Shown: piece after piece, positions 23,691 through 32,103 of the stretch
How positions within the stretch are numbered: position 1 is the stretch's first letter
How the letters are laid out: the number at the start of each line of letters is the position of its first letter
Assembly (NCBI GenBank): GCA_015486845.1
Contig: WFQU01000011.1
Coordinates: forward strand, 1 to 35,540
DNA from: Anaerolineae bacterium
GTDB taxonomy: Bacteria; Chloroflexota; Anaerolineae; JAADDB01
DNA length: 35,540 nt
Direction: 5' to 3'
Position numbers and translations under genes: made by a program
The notes under the pieces: model-generated
Told to the model about the DNA's origin: nothing
Seen by the model: the letters and a program-made list of their open reading frames with translations, nothing else
Databases searched by the model: none

Positions 23691-24944
23691 ATGAGAAAAA
23701 GATTGTTCACCCACGTACAATCCGAAAAAGCGCAGACATTGACCTTGTTTGCCTTGCTAGTACCCTTATTAGCCGTCATTTTAGGACTGGTTGTCGACGT
23801 AGGTAACGCATTCAGCCAACAAAGACAAGCCGAAAATGCCGCCGACGCCGCTGCGCTGGCCGCCGTGCGCGTGCTTGTGAGCCAGGGCGAAACAGCTGCA
23901 GTGAACGCCGGCCAGTATTACAGTAGCCAGAACGGGTTCAGCGCCACTGTGCATACTCCGCCGACGGACGGACCGCGTGCCGGCAATCCCAACTATGTCC
24001 AGGTGAATGTATCACGTAATGTTAGCCCCATTTTTCTACGTTTGTTTTGGGATGGCAATTTCCACATTCAAGCTCGCGCTGTTGCCGGCTACCTTTACCA
24101 AACTGGCGGTGGTGGCATCATCACGCTCAACAAAAGCTGGCCCTCTTTTACTTTGAACGGCAATATCCATTTTAATGTGCTGGACGACGGTGTGGTCCAC
24201 GTGAATTCGTCAAGCCAGCAAGCCATGATTTTGAATGGGCATGTACAGTTCAATTACCATGTCTCGCCTACCATCGTCGGCAATTATAGTTGCAACGGCG
24301 CAGTTACTGTCAATGGGCAACAATGCAGTTCATGGGGAGGCGGAAGTAGCCCGTTCATCACCGGTGCGCCGGTCGAGCCGGATCCGTTAGCCCATGTCCC
24401 CCAACCCACTTTCACGCAATGTGACCACACCTGGTATTCCGTCAACGGTCACGGCACCTATTATCTCGATCCCGGCGTTTACTGCGGCGGCATCACGCTG
24501 AACGGCAACATCAAAGCTATTTTCCGGCCCGGCGTCTACATCTTGGCCGGCGGCGGCTTGACCGTTAACGGCAATTACGATGTTGAGGGCTCCCGGGTAA
24601 TGTTTTTCGTCACCAGTTGGAACGGCATTCCCGGCACATTTACTTTGAACGGCACCGGTTACACCCATTTCACGCCACCGAATAGCGGCCCGTGGCAAGA
24701 CATTGTCTTTTTCCAAGATCGGTCTAATCCTTATCCTGTTACCATCAACGGCAATGCTAATCTCAGCGGTTTCGAGGGCATTATTTACGCCGCCTCCGGG
24801 GCGCTCATTGTCAACGGTAACGCCACAGTTCATGCCAGCTACGTCGTCAACAAGTTCACCGCCAATGGTAATGCAACGATCAACGTCAACAGCTATTTTA
24901 GTTCCCAAATTCAGGGCACGCCACAAATTTTCTTGGGTGAATAA
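23691..24944 (+). CDS. TadG-like protein with NGN-repeat exoplasmic domain, 417 aa
   Basis: The first 55 residues or so match the TadG N-terminus (EKAQTLTLFALLVPLLAVIL, VVDVGNAFSQQRQAENAADAAALAA), a single membrane anchor plus the conserved helix. The rest has no VWA domain. Instead it carries about ten copies of a short motif (L/V/I)NG(N/H/T/Q), at about 153, 177, 203, 249, 266, 288, 316, 345, 367 and 382, spaced 15-40 residues within beta-rich sequence (YLDPGVYCGGITLNGN, FRPGVYILAGGGLTVNGN). This suggests a beta-solenoid or adhesin-like surface domain. Few cysteines. GAGG precedes the ATG, 12 nt after the previous gene. The T-box transcript from the other strand would cover the whole gene. 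Confidence 0.82.
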   Translation: MRKRLFTHVQSEKAQTLTLFALLVPLLAVILGLVVDVGNAFSQQRQAENAADAAALAAVRVLVSQGETAAVNAGQYYSSQNGFSATVHTPPTDGPRAGNPNYVQVNVSRNVSPIFLRLFWDGNFHIQARAVAGYLYQTGGGGIITLNKSWPSFTLNGNIHFNVLDDGVVHVNSSSQQAMILNGHVQFNYHVSPTIVGNYSCNGAVTVNGQQCSSWGGGSSPFITGAPVEPDPLAHVPQPTFTQCDHTWYSVNGHGTYYLDPGVYCGGITLNGNIKAIFRPGVYILAGGGLTVNGNYDVEGSRVMFFVTSWNGIPGTFTLNGTGYTHFTPPNSGPWQDIVFFQDRSNPYPVTINGNANLSGFEGIIYAASGALIVNGNATVHASYVVNKFTANGNATINVNSYFSSQIQGTPQIFLGE

Positions 24945-24970
24945 TATCTCCTTCCCGAGAATGTGCCAAT

Positions 24971-25009
24971 AAAAAAGCGCTCCCGTCCTCTTTTTGAGGA
25001 CGAGAACGC
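24971..25009 (-). terminator. T-box terminator hairpin
   Basis: On the minus strand GCGTTCTCGTCCTC (25009-24996) pairs with GAGGACGGGAGCGC (24990-24977) over 14 bp including G-U pairs, loop AAAAA, followed by six T (24976-24971). It lies 26 nt past the convergent tadG stop. Confidence 0.92.
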
Positions 25010-25250
25010 TATCATTCCCGCGGTACCACCTCTTTTGGCGCTAAGCGCCCACTTCGTGAAAGGCTAACACCTTCCCGCTTTGTTAACGGGGCGCAACCCC
25101 GACCCGGCCTACTTGATCGATGCGTTCAGCTGGCAGCTCCGGGAGGATTTTCGACAAAGCTTTGCGTCCGGCTCCCACCGCCCCGGGCTCGCTGCGCCAA
25201 AATTCCTTGTTTACTCGTTCCCATCACAGCTTTTGCTTCGTTGATCTGCT
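24971..25250 (-). ncRNA. T-box riboswitch, probable tRNA-Ile (AUC) specificity
   Basis: A tRNA-sensing leader reading toward ileS. On the minus strand the T-box core AGAGGTGGTACCGCGG is at 25033-25018, directly before the terminator, with which its antiterminator competes. Stem I shows GGGA, the AGUA loop motif (25215-25212), helix ACAAGG/CUUUGU, and a distal part of the AGCGAGCCCGGGGCGGTGGG type. The specifier side reads GAAAAUCC before UCCC; AUC (25148-25146) in the usual position indicates isoleucine, with Lys AAA or Asn AAU as less likely registers. It has its own promoter. The next gene on this strand is ileS, 2.37 kb away beyond three opposite-strand genes. Confidence 0.9.
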
Positions 25251-25253
25251 AAA

Positions 25254-25282
25254 AGTCTAACATATTCTCAGCCAGGTGTCAA
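25254..25282 (-). promoter_or_regulatory. T-box promoter
   Basis: On the minus strand a perfect TTGACA (25277-25282), 17 nt, TAGACT (25254-25259). It is divergent from the heme operon promoter about 94 bp away. Confidence 0.8.
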
Positions 25283-25375
25283 AGTGCGTGAATCTTTAAT
25301 ACGTCCAGGAGACTTCTCTTCCAAGCTACACAAGCCATCGTTCGGCCGAAGGCGGCACAACAAACTACATAGAAT

Positions 25376-25404
25376 TTGACACAATCAAAGCAGTCCCATA
25401 TAAT
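25376..25404 (+). promoter_or_regulatory. perfect consensus sigma-70 promoter of the heme operon
   Basis: TTGACA (25376-25381), 17 nt, TATAAT (25399-25404). Transcription should start near 25411, giving a leader of about 44 nt before hemC. It predicts strong, mainly constitutive expression; no operator is evident. Confidence 0.85.
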
Positions 25405-25454
25405 TTTGCCTATATTTCTATAGTTTCACTCATATTTTCGAAGGCGGTTTGTTC

Positions 25455-27131
25455 ATGACATCTTTGCTGCGTATCGGCACCCGGGGCAGTGCCTTAGCCC
25501 GCTGGCAGGCCAATTATATTCGCACGCAATTGCTGCAACATTGGCCGGACTTGAGGGTCGAAATCGTTATGTTTGTCACCCGGGGTGACAAAGAACTGGC
25601 TAAGCCATTAACTGAGATAGGCGGCAAAGGTCTCTTTACAGTCGAGCTGGAAGCAGCACTTTTGGCCAGCGATATCGACCTGGCGGTGCATTCTTTGAAG
25701 GACTTGCCCACCGATATGCCCGCCGGCATGACCATCGGCGCGGTGTCCCGGCGCGAGGATCCCCACGACGTGCTCATCTCCCGTTTTGGTGTCCCGTTGG
25801 CCTCACTGCCTCCCCGGCCGAAAATCGGCACCAGCAGCAACCGCCGGGCAGCCCAGATTCGCCTGGCCCGGCCGGACGTGGTCATCGTGCCATTGCGCGG
25901 CAACGTGGATACCAGGGTGCGCAAAGCGTTGGCGTCCGGTGGTCGTTATGATGCTGTCGTGCTGGCTCGCGCCGGTGTAGTCCGCCTAGGTCTGGCGGCG
26001 CACATTACCCAGGTTCTTCCGTTCGACATCATGTTGCCGGCGCCGGGGCAAGGTGCGCTGGCGGTGCAGTGCCGGGCCAACGACGACCGGGTGCTGACTT
26101 ATTTGCAGCCGCTTGACGATCCAGCCACGCGGGCGGAAGTCGATGCCGAACGGGCGTTTTTGGCCGGCTTAGGGGGCGGCTGTGCGCTGCCCCTGGCCGC
26201 GTTGGCACAAGCGCAGGATGGCGCACTGCAACTGCGCGGCCTGTTCGTAACGGAACAAGGCGAACCGTTGCGCGCCGCGGGGAGCAGCACCCCGGCACAA
26301 GCGGCCGCGTTGGGCGCACAATTGGCCGCTGAAGTGGTCCACACCCGACACGACCGGGTTCTGGCGGCGACCTCGTATCCCTTGCACGGCTGGCGCATTT
26401 TAGTCACCCGGGCCGAAGCGCAAGCCGTATCACTCTTAGGAACATTGCGCTATTTAGGTGCTGAACCGCTACCCTACCCCACCATCCGCATCGCTCCGCC
26501 GGCGCAACACGACGAGATGGACGTAGCCTTGCACCGGTTAGCCGCAGCCGGTTACGACTGGCTAATTCTCACTTCGGTGAACGGCGTGCGCTTCCTGTGG
26601 AAACGGCTGGCGGCTCTGGATTTGGACGAACGTCTGCCGGAACAGGTGCAAGTAGCGGCCATCGGGCCGGCCACGGCCGCGGCGCTGCGAGAGCGCGGCG
26701 TGGAGCCGGCTTTGGTCCCGGAGACTTTCGTGGCAGAAGGGTTGTTGGCGGCGCTCACCGACGTCGACGGCCAGCGCTTCTTGTTGGCCCGGGCGGATCG
26801 GGCGCGGCCGTTGTTGCGGGAAGGCTTGCGCCGCCGCGGCGCCCGGGTGGACGAAATCGTCGCTTATCGCACTTTGGTGACGCCGCCAGCCGCGCCCCCG
26901 CCGCCGGCTGACGTGGTTCTCTTCACCAGTCCGTCCACCGTGCAAGGCTTTGTGGCGGCGCTGAGGGGGGAACGTTTGCCGGCTGCCGTTGTGGTGGCTT
27001 GCATCGGCCCGATCACTGCCGCAGCGGCTCGAACTGCCGGCCTGCCAGTGCATGTCGTGGCCGAGGAATATACCGTCGCCGGCCTGGTGGACGCGCTGTT
27101 GGCCTACCGGCGGCAGGTGATGGAATGCTGA
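25455..27131 (+). CDS. hemC-hemD: fused porphobilinogen deaminase / uroporphyrinogen-III synthase, 558 aa
   Basis: Two consecutive steps of tetrapyrrole synthesis in one chain: four porphobilinogens to hydroxymethylbilane, then ring closure to uroporphyrinogen III. The HemC part (about 1-305) has IGTRGSALARWQA, GGKGLFTVELE, DLAVHSLKDLPT, GTSSNRRAAQI, LRGNVDTRVRK, LPAPGQGALAVQ and Cys243 in GLGGGCALPLAA for the dipyrromethane cofactor. The HemD part (about 315-558) starts at GWRILVTRAEAQAV and shows LILTSVNGVRFLW, AAIGPATAAAL, LARADRARPLL and VLFTSPSTVQGF. The frame is continuous with no stop or restart at the junction, so it is a real fusion. ATG 25455 has AAGGCGG 7 nt upstream. Confidence 0.96.
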   Translation: MTSLLRIGTRGSALARWQANYIRTQLLQHWPDLRVEIVMFVTRGDKELAKPLTEIGGKGLFTVELEAALLASDIDLAVHSLKDLPTDMPAGMTIGAVSRREDPHDVLISRFGVPLASLPPRPKIGTSSNRRAAQIRLARPDVVIVPLRGNVDTRVRKALASGGRYDAVVLARAGVVRLGLAAHITQVLPFDIMLPAPGQGALAVQCRANDDRVLTYLQPLDDPATRAEVDAERAFLAGLGGGCALPLAALAQAQDGALQLRGLFVTEQGEPLRAAGSSTPAQAAALGAQLAAEVVHTRHDRVLAATSYPLHGWRILVTRAEAQAVSLLGTLRYLGAEPLPYPTIRIAPPAQHDEMDVALHRLAAAGYDWLILTSVNGVRFLWKRLAALDLDERLPEQVQVAAIGPATAAALRERGVEPALVPETFVAEGLLAALTDVDGQRFLLARADRARPLLREGLRRRGARVDEIVAYRTLVTPPAAPPPPADVVLFTSPSTVQGFVAALRGERLPAAVVVACIGPITAAAARTAGLPVHVVAEEYTVAGLVDALLAYRRQVMEC

Positions 27132-27258
27132 TGAACGCTGTTTTGCGCTGACATTATGATTTCCAGCGTGCTTCTGGAAGAAGCGAAACGGAAAGAAATA
27201 AGGTCTGCAACGACGGCGAGGTGAAATGGAAAAATGTGCAACGGAAAGGCTCAAAGAA

Positions 27259-27310
27259 TCTTTGCGTCTTTGCGTCTTTGACTCTTGGCGCCTTGGCGTT
27301 AAGTTTTTTG
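27259..27310 (+). repeat. TCTTTGCG octamer array in the hemD-hemB gap
   Basis: Five 8-bp units in a row: TCTTTGCG, TCTTTGCG, TCTTTGAC, TCTTGGCG, CCTTGGCG, then TTAAGTTTTTTG. The last units match copies at 11777-11798 and, inverted, 34090-34108. It lies in the transcribed 213-nt spacer of the heme operon. Confidence 0.6.
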
Positions 27311-27344
27311 TTCCGATTTGTTCAGGTTAGAAAGGTGCGTAAAA

Positions 27345-28364
27345 ATGACTGAGATTGAAGAAACATCCAAGGCAGCTGAGACGGGCTTTCCCACAGTGCG
27401 CATGCGCCGTTTGCGGCGCACCCCGGCACTGCGACGCATGGTGCGCGAGACAAAGCTCTCGGTGGATGACTTCATCTACCCGCTTTTTGTCGTGCACGGA
27501 CAAGACATCCGACAGGAAATCTCATCCATGCCCGGGGTGTACCACTTATCGCTGGATCAATTGCCCCGCGAAGTGAATGAAATCAGCGCTTTGGACATCC
27601 CGGCTGTGATCCTTTTTGGCATCCCGGCCCACAAAGATCCCATTGGGCTGGAGAACTTTGCCGAGCACGGCATCATTCAGGAAGCGGTGCGCACCATCAA
27701 ACGGGCGAATCCGGATTTGACGGTGATCACCGACGTTTGCATGTGTGAATACACCGACCACGGTCACTGCGGCGTGGTCCGCGATCACCAGGTGCTTAAT
27801 GACGAAACTTTAACGATTTACGGCCGCGTGGCCGTTTCACATGCAGAGGCCGGCGCGGACATGGTGGCCCCCAGCGGTATGATGGACGGCCAGGTGGGCG
27901 CTGTTCGTCACGCTTTGGATGGCGCCGGCTTTGCGCAATTGCCGATCCTGGCCTACGCGGCCAAATACGCCAGCAATTTCTACGGGCCGTTTCGCGATGC
28001 AGCGCAAAGCCCACCCCAGTTTGGCGACCGGCGCAGTTATCAGATGGATCCGGCCAACGCTCGCATGGCTCTGCGCGAGATTGCCCTGGATATCCAGGAG
28101 GGGGCGGACATCGTCATGGTCAAACCGGCGTTGCCCTATTTGGATATCATTCGCCAGGTGCGGGACCGTTTTCCTTTACCTTTAGCTGCCTATAATGTCA
28201 GCGGCGAATATGCCATGATCAAAGCTGCCGCCCGCAACGGCTGGCTGAACGAGCAAGGCACTGCTTTAGAGATGCTTACCGGCATCAAACGCGCCGGCGC
28301 CGACCTCATTCTCACTTATTTTGCCAAAGACGCGGCCCGTTGGTTATCTGAACAGCACGGCTAA
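27345..28364 (+). CDS. hemB: delta-aminolevulinic acid dehydratase (porphobilinogen synthase), 339 aa
   Basis: Condenses two 5-aminolevulinates to porphobilinogen. Schiff-base lysines are Lys207 ([12 protein letters not shown]) and Lys260 ([12 protein letters not shown]). The zinc-type active site is intact: Cys132, Cys134 and Cys142 in [14 protein letters not shown], so this is a Zn-dependent rather than Mg-only enzyme. The N-terminal arm has [18 protein letters not shown] and the family block [12 protein letters not shown]. The start is ATG 27345, with AAAGG about 9 nt upstream; an upstream in-frame TTG at 27318 lies in the repeat tail. The 213-nt gap to hemD contains the octamer array but no terminator, so co-transcription is likely. 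Confidence 0.97.
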   Translation: MTEIEETSKAAETGFPTVRMRRLRRTPALRRMVRETKLSVDDFIYPLFVVHGQDIRQEISSMPGVYHLSLDQLPREVNEISALDIPAVILFGIPAHKDPIGLENFAEHGIIQEAVRTIKRANPDLTVITDVCMCEYTDHGHCGVVRDHQVLNDETLTIYGRVAVSHAEAGADMVAPSGMMDGQVGAVRHALDGAGFAQLPILAYAAKYASNFYGPFRDAAQSPPQFGDRRSYQMDPANARMALREIALDIQEGADIVMVKPALPYLDIIRQVRDRFPLPLAAYNVSGEYAMIKAAARNGWLNEQGTALEMLTGIKRAGADLILTYFAKDAARWLSEQHG

Positions 28365-28391
28365 AAACTATTTCAAATTTGGAGGCATTTT

Positions 28392-29495
28392 ATGACGAAT
28401 AACGGCCATAAACAGCAGCATGAACACAACAGGTTCACCCAGGCACCCATGTTAGTGTACTGGGAAGTCACCCGAGCCTGCGATCTGGCTTGTCGACATT
28501 GCCGCGCCGAAGCGCAGCCCCATCATCACCCACTGGAATTATCCACGGCAGAAGGTTTACACATGTTGGATCAACTGCGCGCTTTCGGGGATCCACCACC
28601 ACACATCGTTTTCACCGGCGGTGATCCCCTAAAACGCGACGATCTTTTCATCTGGATCGAACGGGCGGTGGAATTGGGCTTCCTGATCGCCATCACCCCC
28701 AGTGGCACCCCTTTGCTCACGCAGGATATCGTGCAGCGGTTCAAAGACGCCGGCGCCTGGATGATGTCCATGAGCTTAGATGGTTCCACCGTGGAAAAGC
28801 ACGACGCCATTCGCCAAGTGCCGGGCACTTATGACCGCACGATCCAAGGCATTCGCTGGGCCAAAGCAGCCGGCTTACCGCTGCAAATCAACACGCTGGT
28901 GTGCGCCGAGACTTACGATGATGTTCCCGCCGTCGGGCGTGTGTTGGCTGATTTAGGTGTCGAACGGTGGAGTCTTTTCTTCTTAGTGCAAACGGGCCGG
29001 GGCGCTGTGTTGGGTGACATCACGCCACAGCAAAGCGAAGAAATGTTAAACTGGCTTTACGATTATAGCAAAGTGGCGCCTTTCGTCATCAAGACCACCG
29101 AGGCCCATCACTATCGCCGGATTGCGGTGGAACGAGCTCGGGAGGAAGGAGATAAGAGCAAATTGAGCAGCCTAAGCCGTGGTTTCGGCGTGCGCGATGG
29201 CTCGGGCGTCATGTTCATCTCCCACATCGGCGAAATCTATCCCGCCGGATTCCTTCCCATTGCCGTGGACAACGTGCGCAAAGCAAATCCGGTGGACGTT
29301 TATCGGAATAACCCGCTTTTCCGCTCCTTGCGCGATGCCGACCAGTACAAAGGAAAATGTGGTGTGTGCGAATACCGACACATTTGCGGCGGTTCACGGG
29401 CACGGGCTTACGCTGCTACCGGCGATCCGCTGGAAAGTGACCCGCTTTGCCTGTACCAACCACGCTTCGTTGCCGCACAAAATAGTGGAAGGTAG
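28392..29495 (+). CDS. AhbD-like radical SAM/SPASM protein in the heme operon, 367 aa
   Basis: A radical SAM enzyme with two predicted [4Fe-4S] clusters. Cys30, Cys34 and Cys37 in WEVTRACDLACRHCRAEA bind the SAM cluster, and FTGGDPLKRDDLF supplies the GGDP SAM motif. The C-terminal SPASM-type segment KCGVCEYRHICGGSRARAYA plus a final Cys near 355 would bind the auxiliary cluster. This combination and the WEVTRACDLAC signature are those of the AhbD/NirJ group: AhbD makes heme by oxidative decarboxylation of iron-coproporphyrin III. It lacks the HemN signature. GGAGG lies 7 nt before the ATG; 27 nt follow hemB and 5 nt precede hemA, so it is firmly inside the operon. A role as coproheme decarboxylase is my inference from family and neighbours. 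Confidence 0.88.
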   Translation: MTNNGHKQQHEHNRFTQAPMLVYWEVTRACDLACRHCRAEAQPHHHPLELSTAEGLHMLDQLRAFGDPPPHIVFTGGDPLKRDDLFIWIERAVELGFLIAITPSGTPLLTQDIVQRFKDAGAWMMSMSLDGSTVEKHDAIRQVPGTYDRTIQGIRWAKAAGLPLQINTLVCAETYDDVPAVGRVLADLGVERWSLFFLVQTGRGAVLGDITPQQSEEMLNWLYDYSKVAPFVIKTTEAHHYRRIAVERAREEGDKSKLSSLSRGFGVRDGSGVMFISHIGEIYPAGFLPIAVDNVRKANPVDVYRNNPLFRSLRDADQYKGKCGVCEYRHICGGSRARAYAATGDPLESDPLCLYQPRFVAAQNSGR

Positions 29496-29500
29496 TCGTA

Positions 29501-30778
29501 ATGATGCACGTCGTTGTTGTAGGTATGAACCACCAAACAGCACCGGTCGCCTTGCGAGAGCGCTTGGCCGTTGACGAAGTACAATTACGCGCGTTCTTAG
29601 CCGATCTGCCAAAACGCCAGCCTCCCATGGCGGAAACGGTTATCCTTTCAACTTGTAATCGCTTCGAGGCGTACCTACTTCTCGACGACACGGCAAATGC
29701 ATTATCCGCTTTCCGACAATTAAGCCGCATCGTGGCCAAAAGTACGGTTGTCGATTGGACAGATCATTTGTACGTTCGGTCCAACGAAGAAGCGGTCAGA
29801 CATCTGTTCCGCGTGGCCGCCGGCTTAGATTCCATGATTCTAGGGGAACCGCAGATTTTGGGCCAGGTAAATCAGGCTTATGCCCTGGCCCACGAGGCCG
29901 GCGCGGCCGGGCCGATTCTCTCGCGTCTCTTCCAGCGAGCCACCCGGGTGGGCAAACGGGTGCGTACCGAAACCGCTATTAGCCGGGCCTCTTCCTCGGT
30001 GGGATCGGCTGCCGTGCGCCTTTTGCAGCAAGAATTCCCAGACCTGCCACAGCGCCGGGCACTGGTGGTGGGCGCCGGGCAAATGGGGCTGACCGTGGCA
30101 CGCTATTTAGCTTCCCAGGGCGTACATGATATTGCCATCGTCAACCGTACACTGGACCGAGCCGAACATGTAGCTGCCGAGGTAAAGGGGAGCGCTTACG
30201 CCTGGCAAGCTTTGTTACCGCTGCTTACCTGGGCGGACGTAGCAATTTTCGCCACTGGTGCCACGACGCATCTCCTTTCGGCCTACCAGATGCGTCTTTC
30301 AGTATCACGCAGTAAAAGTCGCCCTTTGACGCTGGTGGATATCAGCGTGCCGCGCAATGTGCACCCGGACGTAGCCAACGTGCCGCACGTGCGCCTTTTC
30401 GATATTGACGACTTACATGATATTATCGAGGCGGGTATGGATGTGCGACGGCAGGCGGTGCCACAAGTGGAAGCGATCATCGCCGGCGCTGTAGACGCGT
30501 TTGGCAAATGGCAACGATCCCGAGACGTTGCCCGAACGATCTCCGCACTGTACGAACAGGCAGAATTAATTCGCCAGAACGCGTTACGCCAAACATTGCG
30601 CCATCATGCCGACGGGAAATTAACACCGGAAGTGCTGGACATGGTGACGCGCAGCCTGATGGATAAACTCTTACAGACCCCGGCGCAGCGGTTACAAGAG
30701 CTGGCCATCGAAGGGCAAGCGCATCCTTTCGAGCTGGCGCTGCAAGAGATGTTCAATTTACCACATTTAGAGGAGTAA
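29501..30778 (+). CDS. hemA: glutamyl-tRNA reductase, 425 aa
   Basis: First committed step of the C5 pathway: NADPH-dependent reduction of glutamyl-tRNA-Glu to glutamate-1-semialdehyde. The nucleophile is Cys52 in [11 protein letters not shown]; the usual Thr after Asn-Arg is Phe here (CNRFE rather than CNRTE). The substrate domain has [16 protein letters not shown], the NADPH domain [15 protein letters not shown], and the C-terminal dimerisation helix ends [11 protein letters not shown]. The length is normal. GGAAGG precedes the ATG; a second ATG follows at once, so the true first Met is uncertain by one residue. It starts 5 nt after the radical SAM gene and ends 2 nt before hemL. Confidence 0.96.
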   Translation: MMHVVVVGMNHQTAPVALRERLAVDEVQLRAFLADLPKRQPPMAETVILSTCNRFEAYLLLDDTANALSAFRQLSRIVAKSTVVDWTDHLYVRSNEEAVRHLFRVAAGLDSMILGEPQILGQVNQAYALAHEAGAAGPILSRLFQRATRVGKRVRTETAISRASSSVGSAAVRLLQQEFPDLPQRRALVVGAGQMGLTVARYLASQGVHDIAIVNRTLDRAEHVAAEVKGSAYAWQALLPLLTWADVAIFATGATTHLLSAYQMRLSVSRSKSRPLTLVDISVPRNVHPDVANVPHVRLFDIDDLHDIIEAGMDVRRQAVPQVEAIIAGAVDAFGKWQRSRDVARTISALYEQAELIRQNALRQTLRHHADGKLTPEVLDMVTRSLMDKLLQTPAQRLQELAIEGQAHPFELALQEMFNLPHLEE

Positions 30779-30780
30779 CC

Positions 30781-32103
30781 ATGACTAAAATATCTATTGA
30801 ATCCTTGCTGACAACAGACCGCTCCCGGGCGCTCTTCGCCGATGCCCGCAAGGTCATTCCCGGCGGGGTCAATTCGCCGGTGCGCGCGTTTCGCGGTGTG
30901 GGTGGCACGCCGCTTTTCATTGAACGGGGCCAAGGGCCGTATCTCTGGGACGCGGACGGCAACCGCTACATCGACTACGTTCTTTCCTGGGGACCGCTCA
31001 TCCTTGGCCATGCCCACCCGGCGGTAGTGAACGCCATCAAACAGGCGGCGGAACGCGGCACTTCTTTCGGTGCGCCCACCGCACTGGAAACGGCGTTGGC
31101 CGAGGAAGTGGTAAAGCTGGTGCCCTCGGTAGAAATGGTGCGCTTCGTTAATTCCGGCACCGAAGCAACCATGAGCGCCCTGCGTTTGGCCCGGGCGGTC
31201 ACCGGCCGGGAAAAAATCATCAAATTCGAAGGATGCTACCACGGTCACGGCGACGCGCTGCTGGTGCAAGCGGGTTCCGGCGTGGCCACGCTGGGCTTGC
31301 CCGATTCCCCCGGCGTGACCCGGGGCACGGCGCAGGACACGCTGGTAGCCCGTTACAACGATTTGGCGTCGGTGGAAGCGCTTTTCGACCGCTATCCCGG
31401 CGAAATTGCGGCCATCATCGTGGAGCCCGTCGGCGGGAACATGGGGGTTGTGCCGCCGGTGCCCGGCTTCCTGCCCGGACTGCGGGCGCTTTGCGATCGC
31501 CACGGCGCGCTGCTTGTTTTCGACGAAGTGATGACCGGCTTCCGCGTGCACCTCGGTGGAGCGCAAACGCAGTACGACGTGCGGCCGGACATCACCACGC
31601 TGGGCAAAGTCATCGGCGGCGGCTTACCGGTGGGGGCGTACGCCGGGCCGCGAACGATCATGGAGGAAGTCGCGCCGGTGGGCAAGATGTACCAGGCTGG
31701 CACACTTTCCGGCAATCCACTGGCCATGGCCGCGGGGCTGGCTACCCTGAACGTGTTGCAACAGCCGGGCGTTTGGCCGGCGCTGACGGAACGCGCTCGG
31801 CGTTTGACCGACGGCATTGGCGCCGCTGCCCGGGCCGCCGGCGTGTCCATTGCCCAGACCCGCGTCGGCACGATGTTCAGCCTCTTTTTCAACGATGGTG
31901 AAACGCCCCGTTGCTGGGATGACGTGAAGCAAGCAGACACGAAACAGTATGCCCGCTGGTTCTGGGAGATGGCTGCCCGGGGCGTGTACCTGGCGCCTTC
32001 GCAGTTCGAGGCCGGTTTCATTTCCACCGTCCATGACGATGAGGTCGTCGATGCGACCATCGACGCGGCTTACGAAGCGTTCCGGGCGGTGCGTTCGTCA
32101 TGA
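30781..32103 (+). CDS. hemL: glutamate-1-semialdehyde 2,1-aminomutase, 440 aa
   Basis: PLP enzyme that converts glutamate-1-semialdehyde to 5-aminolevulinate; partner of hemA. PLP lysine is Lys276 in [16 protein letters not shown]. Other family blocks: [19 protein letters not shown] near the N-terminus, [52 protein letters not shown] and [17 protein letters not shown]. The length is slightly above the usual 430. The ribosome-binding site GAGGAG lies in the end of hemA, and its stop overlaps the hemE start in ATGA, so the two are translationally coupled. Confidence 0.97.
   Translation: MTKISIESLLTTDRSRALFADARKVIPGGVNSPVRAFRGVGGTPLFIERGQGPYLWDADGNRYIDYVLSWGPLILGHAHPAVVNAIKQAAERGTSFGAPTALETALAEEVVKLVPSVEMVRFVNSGTEATMSALRLARAVTGREKIIKFEGCYHGHGDALLVQAGSGVATLGLPDSPGVTRGTAQDTLVARYNDLASVEALFDRYPGEIAAIIVEPVGGNMGVVPPVPGFLPGLRALCDRHGALLVFDEVMTGFRVHLGGAQTQYDVRPDITTLGKVIGGGLPVGAYAGPRTIMEEVAPVGKMYQAGTLSGNPLAMAAGLATLNVLQQPGVWPALTERARRLTDGIGAAARAAGVSIAQTRVGTMFSLFFNDGETPRCWDDVKQADTKQYARWFWEMAARGVYLAPSQFEAGFISTVHDDEVVDATIDAAYEAFRAVRSS

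Noticed and set aside
24387-24926. 179-codon frame antisense to tadG
   Set aside because: A shadow of the repetitive AACGGCAA (NGN) codons of tadG; no ribosome-binding site. It does lie on the predicted T-box read-through RNA.
26562-27254. 230-codon minus-strand frame inside hemD
   Set aside because: GC-rich antisense frame without family motifs; the sense frame is a clear HemD.
31233-31901. 222-codon plus-strand frame within hemL, and 31392-32060 on the minus strand
   Set aside because: Both are Arg/Pro/Ala-rich shadows of high-GC hemL.
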